Source: Oncomelania hupensis (Eukaryota; Mollusca; Gastropoda; Littorinimorpha; Pomatiopsidae). Taken from it: a stretch of DNA of 64,000 nt. Positions 33,377-45,265 of this stretch are shown piece after piece; positions within the stretch are counted from its first letter, which is position 1, and every line of letters begins with the position of its first letter. The translations under genes were made by a program, and so were the position numbers. The notes under the pieces were generated by a model that searched no databases, was not told the DNA's origin, and saw only the letters and a list, made by a program, of their open reading frames with translations. The DNA is taken from assembly GCA_036898135.1 (NCBI GenBank), contig CM072522.1, forward strand, positions 14,129,899 through 14,193,898, in the 5' to 3' direction.

Positions 33377-35550
33377 CAACCACACACCAAAGGGAGACCC
33401 ATCAGTTATAGCATGTCCCCAGAACAGAGAAGAAGAAGAAATCCTTCCAATTCTCCGAGAAGAAGTTGAGGCAGCAGTGCAATCGCTGAAGAAGGAATAG
33501 TCAGCGGGAGTGAACAACATACCCGTGGAATAGCTTCAAACAGGGGGAGAAGTGATGATTGACGCCCTCACCATTATTTGTAACAAGATCTGGCACATTG
33601 GGGAGTGGCCTACACCATGGACCCAGTCGCTTGTCATCACTCTTCCCAAAAAAGGTAACCTTACATTACATTACATTATTATTGCTTTAGGTCCAGTGGA
33701 CTCTTCCGAGCCAAATCAGGACCGGACAACCCCCGATCGCATAAAAGATCTGCTGAAACAACCCTAGTGGTAAAACCGAAAGCTCTCCACCAGCCAGTCA
33801 CTTTACAATAAAGACATCCCACGCAGGGCACGGCTGAGGCTTCACCCCAACTTATCGAACCCCCGTTTACAAAAACAAAATAGAATACAAACATCATTAT
33901 AAATTATCAACAAAACACATACATATAAAATGCCTACATTGCTAAATAATAACATCATAGGAAGCCCTAGTGACCACCTGGCAGAAAGCGTCCAATATTC
34001 CCAAGCTGATCCAACAGACCTCATACACAAATAAGGAGTCTTATCCCAGAAGAGTTTTCAAGAAAAAAGGTAGGAGACTGGGCTAGCGAAGAAGACGATA
34101 GTATAGCAGATTGATAGAACAGAGCAGGAATGAGAAAGAGCAAATGAGAAAGACAGTGACAGTGGGAATTTAAAGCACTAAATTTCCAGAAAGTGGGGAT
34201 ACTATTTATACTGAAACCCCCGGCACCCCAACGGGGGTGTGAAAATTACCGCACCATCAGCCATCTCAGCAAAGTCCTCCTGAAAATAATGCTCAACAGG
34301 TTGAAACCCCAAGCTGAACAAATCATAGCTGAAGAAAACAAGCAGGATTCAAGGCAGGGCAAAGTACCACTGAACAGATTTTAAACCTCAGAATAATCTG
34401 CGAGGAATACCTACAACACCAACAACATTTATATCATGTGTTTGTAGACTTCAAAAAAGGCGTTTGACTGACTCTGGCATGTAGCTCTGTGGGCAACCAT
34501 GAGAGTGTACAACATCAGCCCTAAAATTATGGAAGTCATCAAAAGCCTGTATGACAAGGCTACCAGTGCAGTCCTCCACAACAGCGCAATTGGAAACTGG
34601 TTCAGAACAACAATTGGTGTGAATCTAGGATGCCTGCTCTCTCCAACCACCTTTAACATCTTCCTAGAGCGCATCATGTCAGATGCCCTTGCAGATCACG
34701 AAGGCACAGTCAGCATAGGGGGTAGAGCAATCTCCAACCTTCGTTTTGCGAATGACATTGATGAATTGGCTGGGTCCTCACAAGAATTTGAACAGCTGGC
34801 ACAGAGGCTTGACACCACCTCCAAAGCTTATGGAATGAAAATAAGTGCAGAGAAGACCAAAACGATGACCAACAACACCAATGGCATCATCATGGACATC
34901 AAAGTCCAAGGCCAAACCCTCAACACAGTGCATAACTTCAAATACTTAGGAGCCATTGTATCAGACAATGGGTCCCGACAGGCAGTCCTCTCCAGGATCG
35001 CACAAACAACTGCTACCCTGACAAGGTTGAAGCCCATTTGGAAAGACAGGACCATCAGTCTACATTCCAAGGTAAGGCTGCTGAGCTCCCTTGTCATCTC
35101 CATCTCCCTATACGCTTGCGAAACATGGACCCTCACAGCATATCTACAACGAAGAATACAAAGCATGGAGATGAGGTGCTACAGAAGACTTCTGGGCATT
35201 TCCTATACCTAGCACATCACCAACAACGAAGTCCGACAGACCATCACACAAGCCATTGGACAACACTATGACATGCTCACAGTGGTGAAGAAACGGAAAC
35301 TCCGATGGTATGGCCACATCACCAGAGCATCAGACATTGCAAAGACCATCCTGTAAGGCACGGTGCAAGGAGGCAGAAGAAGAGGGAGACCGAAAAAGAG
35401 GTGGGAGAACAACATTCGAGAATGGACTGGCTTGACACTGAGCGAAGCTATGAGGGTCGCTGATGACAGAGAAAGATGGAGTATGCAGGTTAAACGATCA
35501 TCTGTGGTGCCCCTACGACCTTCGAGTAACGGGATAGGATAGGATAGGAT
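33377..35550 (+). mobile_element. RTE LINE copy d, 5'-truncated, with 35-bp target duplication
   Basis: RT and 3' region of the RTE family. The flanking repeats 33343-33377 and 35551-35585 are 35 bp with two mismatches and bracket the insertion exactly. The reverse transcriptase frame is broken, and the catalytic FADD is FAND here (NLRFANDIDELA near 34740), so the copy is dead on that ground too. It is split by Rep575 copy a at 33663-34236. The tail is (GGATA)n at 35530-35550. Confidence 0.9.
33663..34236 (-). mobile_element. Rep575 copy a, full length, nested in RTE copy d
   Basis: In element orientation (minus) it starts CCCCCGTTGGGGTGCCGGGG and ends CTAAAGCAATAATAATGTAA with a (TGTAA)n tail. 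Comparison with RTE copy a shows that five bases (CAGGA) of the host RTE are missing at the junction and no target duplication is present. No ORF of note. Confidence 0.85.
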
Positions 35551-36075
35551 ACGTGGGCTTGCTATGACTGACATAGATCTTTTACTTTCTAAGGACGTAA
35601 TTTTATATCACCCTCGATCATGTCCGCTTCCATCCTATTGTATTAGATTATTATCTCTTTGCTTTCAGGATGGGTGAGGAATGACCAAAAATGTTTAGGC
35701 TTGAATTAGCAAAATGCAAAAATGACTGTAGACCTAGTTAAGTAATCGTTTGTCCAGTTTTTAAGAGCAAATAGAAGCAGAATGTGGAGTTGTTTTGATT
35801 TCACAATGCACACATCTGTAAGCCCACCAGTAATTTATATTTTGTCAGGGTCTTCTCGCAGTCCAATAGTAGCAGGATCAGATTAGGTCGTAATAATAAT
35901 AAATAATAATAAGGATATTTATATAGCGTATTTTTAAATTAAAAAATTGGTTCAAAGCTCAATTCTCACGCATTGGCACACCAAAAATAAAATCCTCCAC
36001 CCCCACCCCCACCCCCACCCCCCACCCCTCCCCCCCAAAAAAAAAAGAAATGAGATACATCATATAGACAAAAAG

Positions 36076-36077
<2 letters not shown>

Positions 36078-36149
<72 letters not shown>
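36078..36149. repeat. (GA)n microsatellite
   Basis: About 36 GA units with one GGA interruption. Confidence 0.95.
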
Positions 36150-36150
<1 letters not shown>

Positions 36151-36396
36151 CTGTGAAACTTTTTGAAACTTTTATTTATTAGGGATAAAGAGTTTAGACT
36201 TATTAATAAGTTTATTAATAAGTCTCATCTTCCAATCTGTCCCTTAACAAATTAACATAGTAAATAACCTTTAACATTAACTTGAAAATCATAGAAAATC
36301 ACACACACATACACTCCCACACATGCACACACAATCACACCATTATCTTTAAACAATTTTAGGCAACCACCCCCCTTCCTATCCCTCACCCTCATA

Positions 36397-36771
<375 letters not shown>

Positions 36772-36904
36772 GGAATAAATAAATACATAATAAATAATAA
36801 AAATAATTTCATAAAAAACTGTGTTATCATATAAAAATATATCACTTTTATAATTAATTTTGCAGATGTTTACATAGGTTATATATTTTTTTTAATATTG
36901 TGGT

Positions 36905-37655
36905 GAAATGTTTACACTCCAGAGGGATACAGCAGCTGCATTAAATTATAGGCTATTTTTGTATAAATCAATGCGAGAGAGGGGTAGTTTATAAGTATAA
37001 AGTCTATGCCCAACAACTGGCTTAGTAAAAAATATATTAAGATATGCAGGTGTTTTTCCATGTGTGATTTTGAACATAAAGATAGCTGTATTAAATACAA
37101 ATTGTTTTTGAAGTGGTAGTAATCGGAATTCCTTATATTTCTCAGTAGTTGTAATATCTGTGTTTATACATGTATTATAAGACTTATAGAGTATCTTGAT
37201 TACTCTTTTATGAAGACTGTTTAGCGGTTTAATTTGCGCGTTACTTGCATTACACCAAATAGTTGATGCATAATTAAAATGAAAAATACAGCGGGCATAG
37301 AAAAAAGATTTCAATGCACCAACCATAACAAAATGTCTAAGTTTATTTAGAAGAAAAAAGATATTTAGAAATTTTTTTTACAGATATGGTTAATGTGTTA
37401 CCGCCAGCTAAAATCATCATCAATGATTATGCCCAGCACTTTATGTTCATGAACTTGATCAATATTGTACGACCCTAAGTTTAGTTGAAGACTTTGTTCT
37501 ACCTGTTGTAGATTTTTATTATGAGTACGAAGTGATGAATCATAAGCAAATAGGTCAAGGTTAACATTTTGTGTGAGAAAAAGGGGCATGTCATTGATAA
37601 ATATACAAAATAAAATAGGGCCAAGAATCGATCTTTGAGGAACTCCACAAGTGAC
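36905..37655 (-). mobile_element. CR1/L2-group LINE 3' fragment, minus strand
   Basis: Reading from 37650 downward: [20 protein letters not shown], then MPLFLTQNVNLDLFAYDSSL, KVLGIIIDDDFSWR, KSFFYARCIFHFNYASTIWC, NSLHKRVIKILYKSYN and ITHGKTPAYLNIFF. These are RT motifs B-E and the thumb. The catalytic ADD is altered (AYD), a block between motifs C and D is deleted, and frameshifts occur, so it is dead. The PQGS motif region is where the 55-bp Rep575 microinsertion begins. Confidence 0.8.
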
Positions 37656-37656
37656 A

Positions 37657-37711
37657 TTACATGATTACTGCTTTAGGTCCAGCGGACTCTTCCGAGCCAA
37701 ATCAGGACCAG
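37657..37711 (-). mobile_element. 55-bp truncated Rep575 insertion
   Basis: Carries only the Rep575 3' tip (CGGAAGAGTCCGCTGGACCT, then AAAGCAGTAATCATGTAA on the minus strand). It is bracketed by the perfect 12-bp duplication CCACAAGTGACA at 37645-37656 and 37712-37723, inside the LINE fragment. Confidence 0.85.
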
Positions 37712-37723
37712 CCACAAGTGACA

Positions 37724-37748
37724 ATATATATATATATCTATCTATATA

Positions 37749-37817
<69 letters not shown>

Positions 37818-37833
37818 AGATATATATATATAT

Positions 37834-37885
<52 letters not shown>
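37724..37885. repeat. (TA)n microsatellite with GATA block
   Basis: Roughly 160 bp of TA repeats containing TATC units on the left and (TAGATA)n in the centre. Self-complementary. Confidence 0.95.
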
Positions 37886-37888
<3 letters not shown>

Positions 37889-38005
37889 CCGCTGTCAGAT
37901 ACATAGAGATCCTGCGGTACATACCATTATTGTGAAAGATTATTTATTGAGCAAAAGCAGACGAGAAGAATTTTTAGGTTCTGTTTGAAGGAAAATATTA
38001 GTTAG

Positions 38006-38605
38006 TTATTCATTGCTTTCAGGGTCTAGCGGACTGCACAGAGCCGAATCAGGATCACAAAATCAGGACCACAACTTGGTTGAAAGAGGACTCACCCCTA
38101 ATTCGTACAAAATATCTGGTAAACAACCCTAGTGGTAACACTGAAGGCACTCCACCCGATGGTGACTTTACAATAAAGGCATCCCACGCAGGGGACGCTG
38201 AGGCTATACTCTAATTTATCGAACCCCTGTTTACAAAAATAAAATAAAATATAACCATCAGTATAAAATATCAACAAAACACATACATACAAAAATTGCT
38301 ATATTGGTAAATAATAATATCATAGGAAGCCCCATTAACCATTTGGCAAAAAGCGTCCAATATTCTCAAGCTGACCCAACAGACCTCATACACAAATGAG
38401 GAGTTTTGGAAGAGTTTTCAAGAAAAAAGGTAGGTGACTGGTCTAACGGAAGAAGATAGTATAGTATATTGTTAGAACAGAGCAGGAATGAGAAAGAACA
38501 AAGGAGATAGACAGCGACAGTGGGAATTCGGGAATTTAAAGCACTAAATTTCTTGAAAGTGGGGATACTATTTATACAGAAACCCCTGGCACCCCCACTG
38601 GGGGA
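38006..38605 (-). mobile_element. Rep575 copy b, full length (600 bp)
   Basis: In element orientation it starts CCCCCAGTGGGGGTGCCAGG and ends near GACCCTGAAAGCAATGAATA. It differs from copies a and c by an extra block around 38060-38090, shared with the fragment at 22140, so there are at least two subfamilies. It lies about 50 bp upstream of RTE copy e. Confidence 0.8.
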
Positions 38606-41134
38606 AGGCGAAGATTGAGTGTTTGCTGCGTAGAGAACGTGATAGTTGATTCCAAACATATGGTCCAACATCAGGCTATGACGACATCGAAGTCGAGGAT
38701 TTCTATGAAAATCTGCAAGCTGTCCTTGACCAAGTGCCGAGGAAGGACATATTCATAGTGCAAGGTGACTTGAATGCCAAGGTTGGCCATGATGTGTACC
38801 ACAACTGCGGAGACACATGTGGACCCCACTGCAACAACGAGACAAATGACAGAGGTCTGAGACTCTTGGAGTTTGCCAGATACAACAATCTGATATTGGC
38901 AAACACGCTTGGTCCCCAAAATAAATCCAGACGATGGACATGGCACAGTCCCAGCGAGGAACTTCACAACCAGATTGACTACATCATGGTCAAGAAACGC
39001 TTCAGATCTAGCGTCAACATTGGCAAGACACACACTTTTCCAGCAGCAGACATCGGAAGTGACCACGATCTCGTCATGATGTCTTTCCGACTCCACTTGA
39101 AGGGAGTAAACAAAGCAAAGTGCACCCGACTGAAGTTCGACCTGGACAAACAGCAAGACCCGGGGGTGGCAAAAATATTCCAAGCCACAATTGAAGAGAA
39201 ATTTGCACCACTGCTCATTTTGGGAGCTGGTGAAGTAGATGTCAACACCATGACCACCACCTTCAACTCAGCTGTGACAGATGTCGCCACTGAGATCCTT
39301 GGGAAGCACCGCCCAAAGAAGAAACAGTGGATTACATCTGAACCCTTGGACCAGTGTAACAAACGAACAGAAATGAAAAAGAAAAAAAAACACCTCACAG
39401 AAAGCTGATGCCTACCGAAAAATCAACAGTGACATCCAAAAAGGCATGCGCACAGAAAAGGAGAACTGGATAGAAGATCAATGCCAGGAAATAGAGAACA
39501 CTGAACAAGAACAACAGCAAGAAGGCCTACCAGACTGTCAAACGGCTGCAAGTGTTAAACAGCCCAAGATCTCCACGATCCAAAGCAAGTCTGGCATGTG
39601 CCTTACAGAAGAATAAGAAGTCTTGGATAGATGGACCACAAACCAAATGGAAACCCATCAGTTCTAGCAATCCCCAAAACAGAGAAGAAGAAATCCTCCT
39701 ATTTCTCCGAGAAGAAGTTGAGGCAGCAGGGCAATCGCTGAAGAAGGGGAAGTCAGCGGGAGTTGACAACATACCGGCAGAATTGCTTCAAGCAGGAGGA
39801 GAAGCGATGATTGATGCCCTCACCATTATCTGTAACAAGGTCTGGCAGAGTGGGGAGTGACCTATACCATGGACCCAGTCACTTGTCATCACTCTTCCCC
39901 AAAATGGTAACCTTCAGGAATGTGAAAACTACCGCACCATCAGCCTCATCAGCCATCCCAGCAAGGTCCTCCTGAAAATAATAAAACCCCAAGCTGAACA
40001 AATCATAGCTGAAGAACAAGCTGGATTCAGGGCAGGGCGAAGTACCATCGAGCAGATTTTCAACCTCAGAATAATCTGCGAGAAATACCTACAGCACCAA
40101 CAACATCTATATCATTTGTTTGTTAACTTCAAAAAAGCGTTTGACCGAGTCTGGCATGCAGCTATGTGGGCAACCATGAGAATGTACAACATCAGCCCTA
40201 ACATTACTAAAGTCATCAAAAGCCTGTAGGACAAGGCTACCACTGCAGTCCTCCACAACAGCGCCATCGGGAACTGGTTCAGAACAACAATCGGCATGTG
40301 TCAAGGATGCCTGCTCTCTCCAACACTGTTCAACATCTTCCTAGAGCGCATCATGTCAGATGACCTTGCAGATCACAAAGGCACAGTCAGCATAGGGGCC
40401 AGAGCAATCTCCAACCTCCGTTTTGCAGATGACATTGATGGATTGGCTGGAGAGGAACAAGAACTTGAACAGCTGGTACAGAGGCTTGACACCACCGCCA
40501 GAGCCTATGGAATGGAAATAAGTGCAAAGACCAAAATGCTGACCAACAGGGCCAATGGCATCAACACGTACATCATAGTCCAAGATCAACCACTCATAGC
40601 ATAGCTATGGTGATAGCTTCAAATATATAGGAGCAATTGTATCATACAATGGGTCCCGACAGGAAGTCCTCTCCATGATCCAGGATAGCGCAAACAACTG
40701 CTGTCCAGAGAAGGTTGAAGCCCATTTGGAAAGACAGAACCATCAGTCTACACTCCAAGGTAAGGTTGCTGTGCTCCCTTGTCATCTCCATCTTCTTGTA
40801 CGTTTGCGAAACATGGACCATCACAGCAGATCTACAACGAAGAATACAAAGCATGGAGGTGAGGTGCTACAGAAGACCTCTGGGCATTTCCTATACCCTG
40901 CACATCATTAACGACAAAGTCCGACAGACCATCACATAAGCCATTGGACAACACTATGACATGCTCACAGTGGTGAAGCAACGGAAACTCCGATGGTATG
41001 GCCACGTCACCAGAGCATCAGGCCTTGCAAAGACCATCCTGGAAGGCCCGGTGCAAGGTTGCAGAAGAAGAGGGAGACTGAAAAAGAGGTGGGAGGACAA
41101 CATTTGAGAATGGACTGGCTTGACACTGAGCGAA

Positions 41135-41513
41135 TAATAATAATAATAATACAGGATGCTATATACGCGCCTTTCCCCCCAAAAATCAGGCTCAAAGCGC
41201 GGCGATCTATACCAACATACACGCTCACCTGTCTCATCCACCCTCACACACACCAAATACACATCCAGCACTCAAACAGGTGGTGTAAAGGCAGGGAGAT
41301 TGCTATTAGAAGACGGATAGAAAATCGAATTTTTAGTTTTGAAATTTTTATATTGACTGCGTCCTGTACCATTATTGAAGGGAGGGAGGAAACCCTCGGT
41401 GACCTCAATAGTCTCGTACCTAAGTCACATACGTTCGCCCCTTGCGGGAATCGAACCCGCAACCTTCGGCATAGGAAACCGGCGACTTATCCACTGCGCC
41501 ACGAGGCCACCCC
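41135..41513 (-). mobile_element. tRNA-derived SINE (379 bp) inside RTE copy e
   Basis: On the minus strand it starts with a tRNA-like head (41440-41513) holding A box TGGCGCAGTGG (41491-41501) and B box GGTTCGATTCC (41447-41457). An unrelated body follows, then a (TAT)n tail at 41135-41152. The flanking AGCGAA (41129-41134, 41514-41519) is a short target duplication within the RTE. CCT at the anticodon position suggests a tRNA-Arg origin (inference). Confidence 0.88.
41440..41513 (-). other. tRNA-Arg-like head of SINE, not a functional tRNA gene
   Basis: Pol III A and B boxes and a cloverleaf-like spacing are present, but the acceptor ends do not pair well and the sequence runs on into the SINE body. 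Internal promoter of a retroposon rather than a translation tRNA. Confidence 0.65.
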
Positions 41514-41635
41514 AGCGAAGCTATGAGGGTTGCTGAGGACAGAGAAAGATGGAGTACGCTTGTTAAACGATCATCTGTGGTGGCCCAACGTCTTTCGAGT
41601 TACGGGATAGGATAGGATAGAACAGGATAGGTCCA

Positions 41636-42305
41636 AAGGCAGAGAAAGAGCGGAAACAAGTTTGGTTCGAGGAACTCGAAGAGTCAGAGGATCAAGCTGA
41701 GCGAAGGTTGCGTGATGGTGTGTACAGATAGATGCAGTATGGCTTCGGTCTTGTCAACATTGAGTTGAAGTTTGTTGGCAGTCATCAAGTTTTGTACGTC
41801 AGTGAAACAGTCAGAAGTCCTTCGAAGAAGGTGTGGAAGATTTTCAAGAGAGTCACTGTCGTAGAAGTGATGACTGATGTAGTGATTTTTTATGATGTCA
41901 GAGAGAGGGGAAGTATACAAAGTGAAAAGAACTGGGCCAAGAACACGGCCAAGATGAACACCACAGGTAAGTAGGACTGGAGAAGAATTGGCACTGTTCA
42001 CGGACTCTCTGAAACTTGTCAGAAACATACGAAGAGAACCAGTTGAGTGAGGAGCCTGAAATCCTAAAAGTGTTTTCAAGACGTTGGAGGAGAATAGAGT
42101 GATCGATGGTATCAAAGGCAACAGAGAGATCGAGAAGAATGAGAAGGGAAAGTTTCCCTGAGTCAGTGGCAAGCAGGAAATCATTTAAAATATGGACGAG
42201 CGCAGTTTCAGTGCGTGGAATGATCAGAACGGTAGGCAGACTGAAATGGGCAGAGAAGGCTGTTGGAAGCAAGATGTTCATTTAACTGTTTCAGGACAAT
42301 GTTTT
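41636..42305 (-). mobile_element. CR1/L2-group LINE RT fragment, minus strand
   Basis: Reading from 42281 down: LVHILNDFLLATDSGKLSLL, ILLDLSVAFDTIDHSILLQR, WFSSYVSDKFQRV, then in another frame LGPVLFTLYTSPLSDIIKNH and HHFYDSDSLENLPHLL, LQLNVDKTEAILHLS. These are RT motifs A to D with a frameshift near 42000. The catalytic ADD is replaced by YDSD. Both ends are truncated. Confidence 0.8.
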
Positions 42306-43219
42306 CAAGGAGTTTTGATATGATAGTATGGTTGTGACTTCAAATTCCGGTTGAACAATAACTAAAACCTAAAATAAAATTTTAAAATTTTAAAAAGGGG
42401 CAAACTAACGGATATTTGCCGTTTAGTGGACAACAACAATCGACTGTAGCAATATGCAGTGGTACATAATTAATGAGAGACGTTCAGTGGTGTGTTGTTT
42501 CTTCTTCTACGGGATGGGGGGACGCAGGTGGGAGTGAGGAGAGGGTAACGGAGAGGGAAGGGAGATTGGGGTGAAGGTACTCAGAGGTCGTGAAGCACAA
42601 AATACACATGATGATAGATTACGACAGACGTGTTGACTAATTATGTTTTGTTTTCATATTTGCTTAATAATTAAATATAACCAGGTGATAAGAGAATGGT
42701 TGCGAACGGCCCCTATATGCCCAGGTGTCCGGGGACACAAATCTAGCCAACAAACAATGGTTGCGTTCTAAACTAGCAGGTATAGGCAAGGTAAGTTTAT
42801 TCCAGAAAAAAAACATTAAGGGCACATGGACATCGTTAAAATGATATACACACACATGCAAAATAATTAATTATATAACATTTTAATTTTTTAAAATTAA
42901 AACTATTTATGTACACAAAGGGATTGCAGAAGGGTGGGAAGGGGGAGTGATTGAGAGGGGAAAAGAAGAAAAAAGAAATTGATTGGAAATAGCAACTAGG
43001 AATCATAACTAACAATACAGTTCAATCTAAACACATAATGACAAAATACTGAAATTGTTTTTGTTACACACAACCTGTAAATATCAGAACTAGATTAATT
43101 TTTTACATGGGATAACAACGTTACAATATTGTTTAATTATTAATTTTTGACACGGGATAACAATGTTACAGTTGTTTAATAATCAATTCCATTAGCCTTA
43201 CAAGCTTTACTAATACTGA
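42306..43219. other. Non-coding AT-rich stretch
   Basis: No recognisable gene, repeat family or RNA gene. Purine-rich 42520-42590 and 42925-42985. Confidence 0.6.
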
Positions 43220-43674
43220 CTTTTTATTACATGACAATAATTCTTAAAATTTGATGGCATTGGGATATCTATAATAATATGATTTTAATAATTCTCTTCT
43301 CGAGTTACAAAAATGTGAACACAAAAATAAATAATGAAACTCGTCACCAAGATCGCCACTATTACATTTTTGACATACACGTTCGAGTCTAGGATTGTTA
43401 AAATATCTGCCTCTCTGCACTGGCATTCTGGTTAAGTGTCCTAAACTTTAGAACAGATATTGCAAGATTTGTTGGTAGAACATGCAAAATATAATTATAG
43501 TAAAATTCATTACTGTTTATTTCCTCGAACCAGCCTTGAATAAACTGATCATGTAGGCGTTGTTTAATTGTACACTTAAAAAATGAAGCAGAAGGCAAAA
43601 TATTGGATAGCCCCTGATTTAACCAAAGATTACCAAGTCCTAGATTATTTAACTCTTTCCACACAGAATCAAGC

Positions 43675-43678
<4 letters not shown>
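43220..43678 (-). mobile_element. LINE C-terminal fragment with zinc-knuckle-like CxxC..H..C motif
   Basis: Minus strand frame 43676-43398 (KQRLHDQFIQGWFEEI, LPTNLAISVLKFRTLNQ) continues after a one-base shift into MPVQRGRYFNNPRLERVCQK, CNSGDLGDEFHYLFLCSHF. This C-terminal pattern (FR..N..P...GRY...R.C..C...GDE.H..F.C) is common after the reverse transcriptase of invertebrate LINEs. Plus-strand poly-A (43679-43706) abuts its upstream side. Confidence 0.7.

Positions 43679-43706
<28 letters not shown>
43679..43706. repeat. Poly-A tract
   Basis: About 28 A residues, bordering the LINE fragment. Confidence 0.95.
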
Positions 43707-43710
<4 letters not shown>

Positions 43711-44445
43711 GTACACCGACGCCTAGACATAGGCCTACATAGCAGTCTCACAACCACGTCATAGTAGTATTTATTTATTTCGGGCCGCGAATTATACAGC
43801 CAAACAGTTTATAACCATGTATGTAGGGTGGTATTCATTACCCCACAACAATGAAATGCACGATGCGTTACAATTTTGGCAAGTAAAACACGAGGAACAG
43901 TCTTTGCACGTGGTACAAAAGAAAGCAAACAATTAATTAACAAAGCTTAATAAACGTCCGCCAACCCCTTCCTTCCCCCTAAAACTACGTTTGGATTGGG
44001 GGGAGGAGTGGGGAGGGGGGTATGATAAAATGAAATCCGTCACACGCTAGAGGCCTCTATTATACTCCCTGCAGTTTAACCGTATTAACACTTAGGCCTC
44101 CTAACTAGTTTTAGCAAACAATGTATCTGAGACTCGCTGCAAACTACCAACCATAAGCCTGATCTCAGCTAAATTAGGTCAAAACTCACGGTAAATATGA
44201 TGTAAAAAGGCATTTCCTAGGCCTGTTGCTCGACAGCTCAGTACAAGTAAATTCTTTTAGGGTAGAAAGGGGGAGATCAGAATCGTAGAGTGGGGGTGGA
44301 GGGGTGGCGGTGGGGGGAGGGGGGGCGGTGGGCGGCAGGACCCCGGGTGACAGGGTATGGATGACAGAACTTGCATGGGTAGCAGACTCACAGCAAAGTA
44401 GTGACTCACAGTAAAGTAGCAGTTATAAAAAAAAAAAAAAAAAAA
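43707..44445. other. Stretch without recognised features
   Basis: Mixed sequence with G-rich patches (44280-44350) and poly-A at 44428-44446. No gene recognised. Confidence 0.6.
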
Positions 44446-44937
44446 GATTGCCTACAAAAACTGGTTAAAAAATAAAAATGATATTACATTTAAAGAGATG
44501 AAATGTACAAAACTTAATTGTAACAAAGTTATAGCTCTTGCTAAAAAAAACAATTTTGGTTAAACTTTAGTACGAAAGAAATTGTAACATCGCACCATGC
44601 AAGGAAAACATGGAAAAAAGTAAATGAACTGAAAAAAAAGTGTCCAGCTCCCAAATTGTCCTATTAAAATAGTAGGTAAGGAATTTGCATCTCCTGGTGA
44701 TAAGGCAGAAGAATTAGCTAAATTGTTTTTAAAAAAAACTAGTACTTCTAAAGTGTTACCACAAGATATATTAAATGAAAGAAATAAAGCTGAACAAACA
44801 GAAGAATTTAATAACCCTTTGCCTGATAGTAGTTTTTTTTATTAATTCTGAAATTTTATTTTCTGAAGTTAAAGATGCTAATTCTGTCCTTGGTAAGAAA
44901 AACTCTGCAGTAGGAATTGATGGGCTATCATACATTT

Positions 44938-45265
44938 TTTTTTAAAAATATATATACCTTATTGTCCTTTTTTCCATAGGGAAATTCTGGGCCGCCTCCC
45001 CTGGGGAAAGCGTAGTCGCAGCCTGTGGCGCGCCCAAACCCAACCTACATAACATTAGTTGTGATTTTGACATTTTTGCTGGGGGAGCAAACCGGAGTAC
45101 CCGGAGAAAACCCCTGAGACGTTGCCCGAGTCGAAAGTAAATAATATTCGGAGAAACATAACGCTCAGATGCTGGATCGAACCCACACCTGTCAGGCGCC
45201 ATTGGTTTCTGGCCTGTGGACAAGGCAAGTTAGTCCCGCCTTAGCCCACTTGGCCACAACGCTCG
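44938..45265 (-). mobile_element. tRNA-like SINE inserted in the RNase H LINE
   Basis: The minus-strand head has A box TGGCCAAGTGG (45246-45256) and B box GGTTCGATCC (45174-45183). The distance between them is long enough for a class II tRNA (Leu/Ser-like variable arm). The body ends in an AT-rich tail near 44940-44955. Flanks CATACATTT (44929-44937) and CATACACTT (about 45266-45274) form a near-perfect duplication. Confidence 0.82.

Larger units (their letters stand above)
38657..41631 (+). mobile_element. RTE LINE copy e (about 3 kb, 5' end missing)
   Basis: Begins inside the endonuclease at PTSGYDDIEVEDFYENLQ and runs to the (GGATA)n tail. Endonuclease motifs QGDLNAKVG, NQIDYIMVKK and SDHDLVMM are readable in a 224-residue frame (38734-39408). 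Further on are KSAGVDNIPAELLQAGGEA and NLRFADDIDGLAGEEQELE (near 40430). There is no single frame, because stops and shifts occur around 39400, 39610, 39860, 40230 and 40600. A tRNA-derived SINE is inserted near the 3' end. A weak 6-bp duplication TCCAAA flanks it. Confidence 0.88.
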
